A stretch of DNA of 64,000 bases from Methylomonas methanica (GTDB lineage: Bacteria > Pseudomonadota > Gammaproteobacteria > Methylococcales > Methylomonadaceae): assembly GCA_001644045.1 (NCBI GenBank), contig LUUF01000078.1:33341-97340 (forward strand). The letters run 5' to 3'. A program made the translations under genes and the position numbers. Numbering within the stretch: the stretch's first letter is position 1; the number at the start of each line of letters is the position of its first letter. The notes beneath the pieces were generated by a model that searched no databases, had not been told where the DNA came from, and saw only the letters and a list, made by a program, of their open reading frames with translations. This document shows positions 18,133 through 27,855 of this stretch, piece after piece.

Positions 18133-19140
18133 GTGAAAAAAATCATTCCGATTGTCATCGTTTTGTTAATTGTCGTGGGTAGCGCAAGCTGGATTTATCA
18201 AGCGTATCGCGGCGAAAATAACGCCACGCTGACACTTTACGGCAATGTGGACATACGCGAAGTTACTCTTGGTTTTCGCGTTCCCGGCAAGCTGGCTAAA
18301 CTTCTTTATGACGAAGGCGACAAGGTCAAAGCAGGCGAAGTGATGGCTAGGCTGGACGACGAGCCTTATCGCAATCAGCTCGCCAGCGCTCAGGCTCAGG
18401 TTGACTCGTTGCGGGCGCGTTTGAAGTTACGGGAAACCGGCAATCGTCCGCAAGAGATTGCACAAGCCCGGTCGCTGGTCCGCGAACGTGAAGCCGCTGC
18501 CGTCAATGCCGAACGCTTGTTCAAGCGGGCCGAAGAATTGTTGGCTGACAAAGGTGTCTCGACCCAAGAACGCGACACCGCCGAGGCCAACCACCAAGAG
18601 GCCCAGGCAAGACTCAAATCTGCGCGCGATAATCTGGCGCTCCTGGAAGCCGGGTTTCGAAGCGAGGACATTACCCAAGCCAAAGCCGACCTTGCACAAA
18701 CCGAAGCGGCACTGGCTACTGCCAGTTTGCAATTGAATGATACGGTGTTAACCGCACCGTCCGATGGCGTCATTCTCACCCGAGCACAAGAGGCAGGCGC
18801 CATTTTGCAGGCCGGCACACCGGTTTTCACGCTTTCCCTTGTGAATCCAGTTTGGGTACGCGCCTATGTCCATGAACCCGACCTGGGCCGCATACATCCG
18901 GGCATGCAGGTCGAAATTCGTACCGATTCCGCCGGCGGCAAGCGCTATAAGGGTCAGATAGGTTACATTTCCCCTCGCGCCGAATTTACCCCAAAAACCG
19001 TAGAGACGACGGAACTGCGCTCTTCGCTAGTCTATCGATTACGGATTGTCGTCGAAAATCCCGATGATAGGTTACGCCAGGGCATGCCGGTAACGGTTAC
19101 CCTTGATGAAAGCACGTTGAGCAATTCTACCCCATTATGA
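18133..19140 (+). CDS. HlyD-family periplasmic adaptor (YbhG-like)
   Basis: A 335-residue membrane fusion protein with one N-terminal membrane anchor (residues 3-23), a lipoyl/barrel-sandwich half, a long alpha-helical hairpin (about residues 80-190, rich in Ala/Glu/Arg), the second lipoyl half (LTAPSDGVILTRAQEAG) and a beta-barrel. Starts at GTG. Its stop overlaps the ABC gene start (ATGA). With the downstream ATPase, two permeases and an outer-membrane factor it forms a tripartite exporter like YbhGFSR. Confidence 0.9.
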   Translation: MKKIIPIVIVLLIVVGSASWIYQAYRGENNATLTLYGNVDIREVTLGFRVPGKLAKLLYDEGDKVKAGEVMARLDDEPYRNQLASAQAQVDSLRARLKLRETGNRPQEIAQARSLVREREAAAVNAERLFKRAEELLADKGVSTQERDTAEANHQEAQARLKSARDNLALLEAGFRSEDITQAKADLAQTEAALATASLQLNDTVLTAPSDGVILTRAQEAGAILQAGTPVFTLSLVNPVWVRAYVHEPDLGRIHPGMQVEIRTDSAGGKRYKGQIGYISPRAEFTPKTVETTELRSSLVYRLRIVVENPDDRLRQGMPVTVTLDESTLSNSTPL

Positions 19141-20867
19141 GCGATTCATTGGTCATACTCGACTCAGTGCGGAAGACATTTTCGCACTCGGTCAAGCCCG
19201 CATTAGAAGGCGTCTCGGCTGTGTTAAAGCCGGGTCAAATTACCGGTTTAGTAGGGCCGGACGGGGCCGGCAAGACGACACTTATTCGTCTGATGGCCGG
19301 ATTGCTGGCACCGACTTCCGGCAGCATTTCCGTAGACCATTGCGACCCGATTCGCGATGCAGATCAGTTACGTGCTTTCATCGGCTACATGCCGCAAAAA
19401 TTTGGCCTCTACGAAGATTTGTCGGTGATCGAAAATCTCGAACTCCATGCTGATTTGCGGGCGCTAATGGGTGAAGAACGCGTCACTACATTCAATCGCC
19501 TACTGGCATTTACCGACCTTACCCGATTCACCAGCCGATTAGCCGGGAAACTGTCGGGCGGCATGAAACAAAAGCTCGGCTTGGCCTGCGCACTGTTAGG
19601 CCGACCCAGGCTGCTATTGCTGGACGAACCCAGCGTTGGCGTCGATCCTATTTCGCGCCGCGAATTGTGGAAGATGGTCCATGAACTCATCGCTAAGGGC
19701 ATGACGGTTGTGTGGAGCACGGCGTATCTGGACGAAGCCGAATTATGCGCGGAAGTGATATTGATGAATGACGGACAATTGATCTTCTCCGGCAAGCCAG
19801 CGGATCTCACTCAGCGTATTCATGATCGCAGCCTGCAAATCAGGCAGATAACCGGCAACCGTCGGCAATTGCTCGCTAGAGCTTTGCGCCGGCCTGAAGT
19901 CTCGGACGGTGTCATTCAAGGCCACGCAGTTCGGCTAGTGCTCCGCGAAGGTGTCGACCGTCCCAACCTCAATGAACTCGATGCCGGCGATGAGGCGGAA
20001 CTCGTGCCCGTCGCGCCCCGCTTCGAGGATGCATTTATCGAGGCCTTAGGTGGTGGCCCTGGTGGCGATTCAGTTCTGGCGCAAAGCCTGAGTCCGGTTC
20101 TCGGCGATGAAGATATTGTTGTGGAAGCGGTAGCGCTAACCAAACGTTTCGGCGACTTCACGGCGACCGACCAAGTAAATTTCGAGGTCAAACGCGGTGA
20201 AATCTTCGGTCTGCTCGGCCCTAACGGTGCCGGCAAATCGACGACCTTTCGAATGATGTGCGGACTGCTGACGCCTACCTCGGGTACGGCGCGTGTCATG
20301 GGCATTGATCTAAAAACCAGCGGCAGCGAAGCACGCCAACGCCTGGGTTACATGGCGCAGAAGTTTTCGCTGTACAGCAATCTTACGATTGAACAGAATC
20401 TGAAGTTCTTCTCCGGCGTTTATGGTTTACGCGGTGCATGGCAAAAAACTGTTATGGCGGAAATGATCGAGGTATTCAGACTACAACCGTACCTTGGCAC
20501 GACGCCCGATACCTTGCCGCTCGGATTCAAGCAGCGCTTAGCGTTGGCCTGCGCCGTCATGCATCAGCCGGCGATTCTGTTTCTGGACGAACCCACTTCT
20601 GGTGTTGACCCAGTGACGCGCCGTGAGTTTTGGACCCATATCAACGGCATCGTCGAAAAGGGTGTCACCGTCATGGTCACGACGCATTTCATGGACGAAG
20701 CCGAATATTGCGACCGCATCGCCTTGGTGTTTCGCGGCAAAATTATCGCGGCAGGTTCTCCCGACCAACTCAAGGAACAAATCGCGTCCCCGCAAAATCC
20801 CGATCCATCGATGGAAGATGCGTTTATCTCTCTGGTTCAACAGCATGCTTCGGATGTCTCGATATGA
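19137..20867 (+). CDS. tandem ABC transporter ATP-binding protein (YbhF-like)
   Basis: 576 residues with two fused nucleotide-binding domains. Domain 1 has Walker A GPDGAGKT, signature LSGGMKQ and Walker B LLLLDEP. Domain 2 (from about residue 325) has GPNGAGKST, a signature-like LPLGFKQ where the canonical SGG is altered, and ILFLDEP. This is the YbhF layout. It powers export through the two permeases encoded next, both overlapping or adjacent. E. coli YbhFSR relatives are linked to drug and cation efflux; the substrate here is unknown. Confidence 0.92.
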   Translation: MSDSLVILDSVRKTFSHSVKPALEGVSAVLKPGQITGLVGPDGAGKTTLIRLMAGLLAPTSGSISVDHCDPIRDADQLRAFIGYMPQKFGLYEDLSVIENLELHADLRALMGEERVTTFNRLLAFTDLTRFTSRLAGKLSGGMKQKLGLACALLGRPRLLLLDEPSVGVDPISRRELWKMVHELIAKGMTVVWSTAYLDEAELCAEVILMNDGQLIFSGKPADLTQRIHDRSLQIRQITGNRRQLLARALRRPEVSDGVIQGHAVRLVLREGVDRPNLNELDAGDEAELVPVAPRFEDAFIEALGGGPGGDSVLAQSLSPVLGDEDIVVEAVALTKRFGDFTATDQVNFEVKRGEIFGLLGPNGAGKSTTFRMMCGLLTPTSGTARVMGIDLKTSGSEARQRLGYMAQKFSLYSNLTIEQNLKFFSGVYGLRGAWQKTVMAEMIEVFRLQPYLGTTPDTLPLGFKQRLALACAVMHQPAILFLDEPTSGVDPVTRREFWTHINGIVEKGVTVMVTTHFMDEAEYCDRIALVFRGKIIAAGSPDQLKEQIASPQNPDPSMEDAFISLVQQHASDVSI

Positions 20868-21991
20868 AATCTATTTCCTTCCGTCGTCTGTCGGCGCTAT
20901 GCCGAAAGGAAACCTGGCAAATCTTGCGCGATCCCAGCAGTAATCTCATTGCCTTCGTTTTACCGGTGGTGATGATGTTCATTTTCGGTTACGGCATCAA
21001 CCTTGATTCTACCGCCGTACATATTGGCTTGGTACTTGAAGACACCAGCCCGGAGGCAAGACATTTCGCGGATAATCTTTACGGCTCGCCCTATTTTATC
21101 GTTCATGCCGCCGAAACGCAGGCCGAAGTCGGGCGGGCGCTGACCGAAGGCCGGGTACGTGGCTTTGTGGTGGTGCCGGTGGATTTTGCCGAAAAACTTA
21201 AACAGCCGACCGGCACCGCACCGCTGCTGGTGGTGACGGACGGCTCGGAACCCAACACCGCCAACTTCGTGCAAAATTATGTGATCGCTGCCTGGACTGG
21301 CTGGATGCAGCAACGTGCGAGCGAACGGGGCGAACTGCCGCCTCCCGGCATTAGCATCGAACCGCGCTTTTGGTTTAACCCCTCTGCTGAAAGCCGGAAC
21401 TTCCTGATTCCGGGATCGATTACCATCATCATGACGGTGATCGGCGCGCTGCTGACTTCACTCGTGGTGGCACGTGAATGGGAGCGCGGCACGATGGAAG
21501 CGCTGCTGTCCTCGCCGGTGACCCGGACCGAACTGCTGTTAAGTAAGCTGTTACCTTATTACGTGCTGGGCATTGTCTCGCTGTTCTTGTGCGTTGGTGT
21601 CGCGGCCTTGATGATGCATGTGCCGTTTCGCGGTTCGCTGCTAATTTTATGGGGGATAGGCTCGCTGTTTCTGGCGAGCAGTCTTGGCTTAGGCTTACTG
21701 CTTTCCACCGTGCTGCGCAACCAGTTTGTCGCCGCCCAAGCAGCCCTCAACGCCGCCTTTCTGCCCGCTATGATGCTCTCGGGTTTTCTGTTCGAAATCC
21801 GCAGCATGCCCGCCGTGATTCAAGGCGCCACCTATCTTATACCGGCCCGCTATTTTGTGACTGCCCTCCAGACGCTTTTTCAAGCCGGCAATGTTGCGCC
21901 GATTTTGTTGCACAGCGGCATGTTTCTGGTGTTTGCCGGCAGCTTCTTCATTGGCCTGACGGCGCTGAAAACCCGCCGCCGATTGGAGTAA
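20864..21991 (+). CDS. ABC-2 type permease (YbhS-like)
   Basis: A 375-residue ABC-2 permease: N-terminal helix (about residues 20-45), a large extracytoplasmic domain, then five helices from about residue 180, including the VVAREWERGTMEALLSSPVTR coupling segment typical of the family. The ATG at 20864 overlaps the ATPase stop (ATGA). The frame is open farther upstream, but that would overlap the ATPase. Pairs with the next permease. Confidence 0.9.
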   Translation: MKSISFRRLSALCRKETWQILRDPSSNLIAFVLPVVMMFIFGYGINLDSTAVHIGLVLEDTSPEARHFADNLYGSPYFIVHAAETQAEVGRALTEGRVRGFVVVPVDFAEKLKQPTGTAPLLVVTDGSEPNTANFVQNYVIAAWTGWMQQRASERGELPPPGISIEPRFWFNPSAESRNFLIPGSITIIMTVIGALLTSLVVAREWERGTMEALLSSPVTRTELLLSKLLPYYVLGIVSLFLCVGVAALMMHVPFRGSLLILWGIGSLFLASSLGLGLLLSTVLRNQFVAAQAALNAAFLPAMMLSGFLFEIRSMPAVIQGATYLIPARYFVTALQTLFQAGNVAPILLHSGMFLVFAGSFFIGLTALKTRRRLE

Positions 21992-21993
21992 TC

Positions 21994-23100
21994 ATGTTTT
22001 CACGCATCCTGACGCTCATCATCAAGGAACTTGAGATGCTGCTGCAAGACCGGCAAAGCCGCATGGTTTTGATCGTGCCGGTCATCCTGCAACTGGCCTT
22101 GTTCCCCTTTGCGGCGACGCTGGAAGTCAAGAACAACACGCTGGCAATTTACAACGAAGATTCCGGTCGCGAATCCGTGGAATTGATGCAGCGTTTCTCA
22201 CAAGCCCAGGCCTTCAGCCAACTGCTTGCGCTGTACAGCGAAGCCGAGGTGCGTTATGCCATTGATAACCAGGAAGCACTGATCGTGATCCGTTTTCCGG
22301 CGGATTTTTCGCGCGATATTGCGGCGGGCCTTCCGTCGAAGATTCAAGCCATACTCGACGGTCGCCGCTCCAACAGCGGTCAAATCGCCCTCGGTTACGT
22401 GCAACAAATCGTCAACGACTACAGCAACGAGCGGTTTCGATTGCAGCAAAAGAACGTACCGTCGTCCCTGGTTGTCCGCCATTGGTTCAATCCCAATCTG
22501 AACTATGTCTGGCATATACTGCCCAGCCTTATCGCCATCATCACGTCGATCAACGCGCTGATCGTCACGGCTCTTTCGGTAGCGCGAGAACGCGAACAAG
22601 GTACGCTCGATCAACTGCTAATCTCGCCGCTGACGCCCGGGATGATTATGATCGGAAAAATTATTCCGGCCATTCTGGTGGCCGTCGTGCAGGGAACGAT
22701 CATTTTGCTGGGCGCCATTTTTATTTATCGTGTTCCGTTTGCGGGCTCGCTGTTGCTCCTTTACAGCAGCATGATGTTTTACTGTTTAGCGTTGGCCGGA
22801 TTCGGACTGTTAATTTCATCGGTTTGTGCCACGCAACAACAAGCGTTTCTTGGAGTTTTCTGCTTTGTGATGCCGACCATCATGCTATCCGGCTATGCCT
22901 CGCCGGTCGACAATATGCCTGTCTGGCTGCAATACCTGGATTGGATCAATCCACTACGTCATTTCATCGTCATCGTAAAGGGTCTATTCCTCAAGGACAT
23001 CGACCCTATCGCATTGCTGCCTAACGTATATCCACTCATCATCATCGCCATCGTGACATTGAGTTCGGCCAATTGGTTATTCCGCCATCGCTTAGCCTGA
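21994..23100 (+). CDS. ABC-2 type permease (YbhR-like)
   Basis: A 368-residue second permease with the same fold: N-terminal helix, extracytoplasmic domain, and a C-terminal helix bundle preceded by SVAREREQGTLDQLLISPLTP. It starts 2 bp after the first permease gene. The open frame extends upstream, but the ATG 21994 gives the normal family N-terminus (MFSRILTLIIKELEMLL). Confidence 0.9.
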   Translation: MFSRILTLIIKELEMLLQDRQSRMVLIVPVILQLALFPFAATLEVKNNTLAIYNEDSGRESVELMQRFSQAQAFSQLLALYSEAEVRYAIDNQEALIVIRFPADFSRDIAAGLPSKIQAILDGRRSNSGQIALGYVQQIVNDYSNERFRLQQKNVPSSLVVRHWFNPNLNYVWHILPSLIAIITSINALIVTALSVAREREQGTLDQLLISPLTPGMIMIGKIIPAILVAVVQGTIILLGAIFIYRVPFAGSLLLLYSSMMFYCLALAGFGLLISSVCATQQQAFLGVFCFVMPTIMLSGYASPVDNMPVWLQYLDWINPLRHFIVIVKGLFLKDIDPIALLPNVYPLIIIAIVTLSSANWLFRHRLA

Positions 23101-23150
23101 ATCTCGAATTCCAAAATCTGCCTTATGACGACTCATCGACGGAATTTCCT

Positions 23151-24587
23151 ATGAAAACAAAATCAGCGATCTCCGCATTAATTATGCTCCTGGCAGTCGG
23201 CTGTACCGTTGGCCCGGACTATCAGCTCCCCATTTCCGATGCCCCCGCACAATGGAGCGGCAACCTTTCCGACAGCATTGCCAGCCAAAATGATCAGATC
23301 GACGAATGGTGGAGGCTGTTTCACGATGCCGAATTGGACTCCCTGATCGAGCGAGCGGTCAAGGCCAATCTTGACCTACGCATCGCCGAGTCCCGCGTGC
23401 GTCAAGCTCGTGCACAACAGGGATTTGCTGAAGCGGACTTCTGGCCGACGCTGAATGCCTCCGGCTCGTATGCCCGTCAAAAACAAAGTGAAAATCAGCC
23501 CATCCTAGGATCATTGCCTAAATCATCCAACATCCCGTTCGAAAACGATGTTTACAAAGCCGGATTCGACGCTTCGTGGGAAATCGACATCTTTGGCGGC
23601 AAACGCCGGGCAATGGAAGCGGCAACAGCCGAGTTGACTGCGACGGAATACGGCCGGCGTGACGTTATGGTCACCTTACTATCTGAGGTGGCACGATATT
23701 ACCTGCAAACCCGAGGCGCTCAGCGACAATTATCCATTCTCCAAAACCAGATTAAAGCTCAAGAAGAAACGGTCAAAATTACTCGGAGCCGCGTTGATCA
23801 TGGATCAGCGGCAGAATTGGAATTGCAAAGAGCACTTGCACTGCTGGCGAGCATTCGGTCGCAAGTACCGACGATCGAAACCTCGATTCATTCGTTGATT
23901 TACCACCTGAGTGTACTGCTTGCGAAAAACCCCGATGCCTTGAATGCGGAACTGTCCGCAACAGCGGCTATTCCTGCACCACCACCGCATGTCCCGGTCG
24001 GATTGCCGTCGGACCTGCTGCTTCGCCGACCCGATGTGTTGCGGGCCGAGCGATTGCTCGCCGTCGAGACTGCCCGTATCGGGCAAGTAAAAGCCGAGCT
24101 GTTCCCGAAGTTTTCACTTACCGGATCGGTAGGTGCCACTAGCATCAGCGCCAGTGATTTTTTTCTTCCCGGTAGCCGCACATGGTCTATCGGTCCAACC
24201 GTGCAATGGCGGATTTTTGATGCCGGCCGGGTGCTTGCCAACCTCAGCGCCCAGACTGAGGCACAAAATCAAGCTTTACTGAATTACCAAAAAATCATCC
24301 TTACTTCGTTCGAAGAGGTTGAGACCGCATTAGTAAGCTATGCGAAAGAGCAAGAACACTACCGGCTGCTGGAGCAAGAAGTTAGTGCAAACCAAAAAGC
24401 TGTTGAGCTCGCCAACCAACGTTACGCCAAGGGCTGGGCTGGTTATCTGGACTTACTCGATGCACAACGCGCGTTGTATCTGTCCCAAGATGAATGGGTA
24501 CGCAGCGAACGTATAGTCACCTTGAATCTGGTTGCCCTCTATAAAGCCCTTGGAGGCGGCTGGGAAACGGAAAAAATCGTGCCTTAG
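23151..24587 (+). CDS. NodT-family outer-membrane efflux lipoprotein
   Basis: A 478-residue TolC-like channel. The start at ATG 23151 yields a lipoprotein signal (LLAVGC) followed by TVGPDYQLP, the classical NodT/OprM N-terminus. Two OEP repeats follow, each with long helices, and the inner VPVGLPSDLLLRRPDVL motif. It lies 50 bp after the permease and completes a trans-envelope exporter from cytoplasmic ATPase to outer membrane. Confidence 0.92.
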   Translation: MKTKSAISALIMLLAVGCTVGPDYQLPISDAPAQWSGNLSDSIASQNDQIDEWWRLFHDAELDSLIERAVKANLDLRIAESRVRQARAQQGFAEADFWPTLNASGSYARQKQSENQPILGSLPKSSNIPFENDVYKAGFDASWEIDIFGGKRRAMEAATAELTATEYGRRDVMVTLLSEVARYYLQTRGAQRQLSILQNQIKAQEETVKITRSRVDHGSAAELELQRALALLASIRSQVPTIETSIHSLIYHLSVLLAKNPDALNAELSATAAIPAPPPHVPVGLPSDLLLRRPDVLRAERLLAVETARIGQVKAELFPKFSLTGSVGATSISASDFFLPGSRTWSIGPTVQWRIFDAGRVLANLSAQTEAQNQALLNYQKIILTSFEEVETALVSYAKEQEHYRLLEQEVSANQKAVELANQRYAKGWAGYLDLLDAQRALYLSQDEWVRSERIVTLNLVALYKALGGGWETEKIVP

Positions 24588-24716
24588 CTTATTGCGCGGC
24601 CTCAGCCTCATGGATGCCGAGTTGAAGTATTCCATCTAACGCTGATGCTAATAAGGGCGACGAGTAGCGAACAAATGTCAAAATTTTCCTAGAATCATCA
24701 TAGCCACGGTGGAATT

Positions 24717-27671
24717 ATGGCATCGATCGAACGAACTGCGTACCCACGCTTCAAACGAAATCCGCTTGCAAAAGAATTGGATACGCTTTACACCCCGACA
24801 GAAGACGAACTGAAATTTGCCTATGCTGTATCGCGGAAAGAATCGTCACGCTTTAGTATCTTATTGTTGCTAAAGGCATTCCAGCGGCTTGGCTACTTTC
24901 CGAGCGTGGAAAATATTCCACATGCCATAGTGCAACATATTCGAACTGCTAGTGGCATCAGTCATGAAGTTTCACCGGTTTATGCCGAGTTAAAAACACT
25001 ATACCGGCATCATCAGATCATTCGACAGCATTTAAATGTAGCGGCCTGGAACGACAATGGATTGCGAGTGGCGGGAGATGCAATGGCGGCTGCGGCTGAA
25101 GTGATGGACAACCCGGCTGATCTTATCAATGTCGCCATTGAAGAATTGGTAAGGCAGCGCATTGAACTACCGGCCTTCAGCACACTTGATCGCCATTCGC
25201 GGCGAATTCGTACTCTAGTCAATAACCGTATATTTGAGACAGTATTGACACGCTTATCGCCATCGGAACGTAAAGAACTAGATTCCTTGCTGGAAATCGT
25301 TCCTAATCCCCAAAAGAAATCCCTATTCTTTACCATCAAGCAATTACCTAAACGCTCCTCCCTTGAGCATTTACAAGAGTTGCTGGATCACATTGTCAAA
25401 CTTGCCGATATGGTGGGTAGTGATCAGCATCTGGCGAGTATTCCGTACGCCAAAATCAAACACTTTGCAGCTGAAGCCAAGGCCTTGGACGCCGCCGAAT
25501 TAAAGAAATTTGCGCCACCAAAGCGTTATGTATTGATCCTTAGCATGATTCATCGTGCTCGTATCCAGGCTCGAGACGATCTTGCCGACATGTTCATCAA
25601 GCGAATCAACCAAATCCATCGGCGCGGTAAAGATGAACTGGAACGGCTACGAATCAAATATCGTCAGAAAACCGAACACTTGGTGGCGACCCTGGCCGAT
25701 GTTATTGACGTGTTGGAAACCCAACCTGAAGATGAGGCAGCCGGGCGAACCATTCGCACTTTATTAACGAAACGTGGCGGCACTTCGGCCTTGCAAGATG
25801 ATTGCGCTGCCATTAATGCATTTAGTGGCGACAATTATTTTCCGCTACTCTGGCGTTTTTACCGTAGCCATCGGCCAACATTATTCCGCATGATGCGTTT
25901 GTTGACCATGACTTCGACAACTGAAGACAAGTCCCTAATGCTTGCCTTGGAAATTTTACTGAAGCACGAGCACCGAAAAAGCGTCTTGATCGAAGAGACC
26001 GTAGATTTTTCTTTCACTAACGAACGCTGGAAACGCACCGTTTTGGAGAAGACCGAAGACGGGGAGCTAATTAACCGGCAACACTTTGAAGTATGTGTAT
26101 TTTCTGCATTGGCTGGTGAAATAAAGTCGGGGGATGTGTCTATCCGCGGTTCGGAAGCTTACGCCGATTATCGTGAACAGCTTTTGACTTGGGACGAATG
26201 TGAGCCTTTGGTCGAGGATTACTGCAACCAATTGGGTTTTTCAAAAAACGCTCAGGCTTTTGTTATTAGCCTACGCGACTTGTTAGCGAATGTGGCCGCC
26301 GAGGTCGATGCCGGATTTCCAGACAACAAGGCGCTTGGACTCAATCAAAGCGGGATGCCAATTTTGAAAAGGAGTACGCCACGTGAATCGAAAGCCTCGG
26401 CTCGAGCGCTAGAAGCGGCATTACTTCAGCGGATGGATGAACGCAACGTAATCGATGTGCTTTGTAATGTCGCTCATTGGACGCGTTGGAATCGTCACTT
26501 CGGCCCTCTATCAGGTTCCGATCCGAAAATCGAGAATCCTGGCGAACGGTATATCCTCACCACTTTCACCTATGGATGCAATTTAGGGCCGGCGCAAGCC
26601 TCCCGCCATCTACGTGGAGCGGTCACTCCTCACATGCTGTCTTTTATCAATCGCCGCCACGCCAACACGAATAAATTAAATGCGGCGCTCAAAGACATCA
26701 TCAACCATTATCATGCATTTGAATTACCAAAACTTTGGGGCAGCGGTAAATCGGCCGCTGCAGACGGTACAAAATTCGACATTTACGATCAAAATCTGCT
26801 GGCAGAGTACCATATACGCTACGGTGGCTATGGCGGCATCGCTTATCATCATATCGCTGATACCTATGTGGCGCTATTCAGCCATTTTATTCCTTGCGGT
26901 GTATGGGAAGCCATTTACATCATTGAAGGCTTGCTTCAAAACAGCTCAGACATACAGCCGGATACAATTCATGCCGACACCCAAGGCCAATCTGCTCCTG
27001 TCTTTGCCTTGTCGTATTTATTGGGCATCAAGCTGATGCCGCGTATTCGCAATTGGCATGATCTCGTATTTTTCCGCCCTGATAGGGAAACTACCTATAA
27101 ACATATTGACGTGCTATTCAAGGATGTCATCGATTGGGAACTGATCGAAACCCACTGGAAAGATCTGCTGCGAGTAGTATTATCGATTAAGGCAGGTAAG
27201 ATTTCATCATCGACTTTGTTACGCAAATTGGGCAACTACAGCCGTAAAAACAGGCTTTACCAAGCTTTCAGGGAGTTAGGCAGAGTCGTGCGTACCATAT
27301 TCCTCCTGGGCTATATATCCGACATGGAATTACGAGAACAGATTACGGCAACCACGAATAAAGTGGAAGCATATAATGGATTTTCCAAATGGTTGTTTTT
27401 CGGTGGCGAAGGTGTTATTGCTGATAACGATCCAGAAGAACAGGAAAAGGTCATCAAATATAATGATCTGGTTGCGAATGCCGTGATATTTCAGAATGTC
27501 GTTGATCAGACACGTATTCTGCGGCTACTAAAGGAAGAAGGATTCCCGGTAAATCGGGAGGATGTGGCAACACTCAGTCCGTATGTTACGGGTCATATCA
27601 AGCGTTTTGGTGATTACATAATCGATTCAAACGCTGTCCCAGAGCCGATAGACCCGACATTGCCAATCTAA
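24717..27671 (+). CDS. tnpA: Tn3-family transposase
   Basis: A 984-residue transposase of normal Tn3-family length. The N-terminal half carries the DNA-binding domain that recognises the long inverted repeats. The C-terminal DDE domain has D683 (ADGTKFD), D754 (HADTQGQ) and E884 (KVEAYNG), so the catalytic triad is intact. It lies in the middle of the element, not beside a terminal repeat, because a 12-kb defence cargo sits between it and the right end. An AT-rich stem (27695-27713) follows the stop. Confidence 0.95.
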   Translation: MASIERTAYPRFKRNPLAKELDTLYTPTEDELKFAYAVSRKESSRFSILLLLKAFQRLGYFPSVENIPHAIVQHIRTASGISHEVSPVYAELKTLYRHHQIIRQHLNVAAWNDNGLRVAGDAMAAAAEVMDNPADLINVAIEELVRQRIELPAFSTLDRHSRRIRTLVNNRIFETVLTRLSPSERKELDSLLEIVPNPQKKSLFFTIKQLPKRSSLEHLQELLDHIVKLADMVGSDQHLASIPYAKIKHFAAEAKALDAAELKKFAPPKRYVLILSMIHRARIQARDDLADMFIKRINQIHRRGKDELERLRIKYRQKTEHLVATLADVIDVLETQPEDEAAGRTIRTLLTKRGGTSALQDDCAAINAFSGDNYFPLLWRFYRSHRPTLFRMMRLLTMTSTTEDKSLMLALEILLKHEHRKSVLIEETVDFSFTNERWKRTVLEKTEDGELINRQHFEVCVFSALAGEIKSGDVSIRGSEAYADYREQLLTWDECEPLVEDYCNQLGFSKNAQAFVISLRDLLANVAAEVDAGFPDNKALGLNQSGMPILKRSTPRESKASARALEAALLQRMDERNVIDVLCNVAHWTRWNRHFGPLSGSDPKIENPGERYILTTFTYGCNLGPAQASRHLRGAVTPHMLSFINRRHANTNKLNAALKDIINHYHAFELPKLWGSGKSAAADGTKFDIYDQNLLAEYHIRYGGYGGIAYHHIADTYVALFSHFIPCGVWEAIYIIEGLLQNSSDIQPDTIHADTQGQSAPVFALSYLLGIKLMPRIRNWHDLVFFRPDRETTYKHIDVLFKDVIDWELIETHWKDLLRVVLSIKAGKISSSTLLRKLGNYSRKNRLYQAFRELGRVVRTIFLLGYISDMELREQITATTNKVEAYNGFSKWLFFGGEGVIADNDPEEQEKVIKYNDLVANAVIFQNVVDQTRILRLLKEEGFPVNREDVATLSPYVTGHIKRFGDYIIDSNAVPEPIDPTLPI

Positions 27672-27694
27672 ACGATATATTCCTCTGAAGAAGA

Positions 27695-27713
27695 CTAAAA
27701 TTACAAATTTTAG
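27695..27713. other. AT-rich hairpin after tnpA
   Basis: CTAAAATT and AATTTTAG are exact complements around a 3-base loop, 24 bp after the tnpA stop. The stem has little GC and no T-run follows, so it is at best a weak terminator. It marks the boundary between the transposase gene and the defence cargo. Confidence 0.35.
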
Positions 27714-27855
27714 ATCATGGTGAAAGCATGAAAGCACTATTTAATGGAACACCAAACCGAAATCTAAAACCAACTTGCTTCTTCGGTAAGCCACACAGGT
27801 CCGGCACCTCTATATTGCAGCTTTAGAGATGCTAGACGGCTTTCTCTACTGATTA

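Noticed and set aside
17939..18136. 65-codon frame before the HlyD gene.
   Set aside because: No ribosome site and no similarity to a known small protein; the 253-bp gap is better viewed as a promoter region.
27672..27855. Second, internal copy of the terminal repeat next to tnpA, which would make the defence cargo a separate insertion.
   Set aside because: No stretch resembling CGGGTACAGCCGACATACG in either orientation was seen there.
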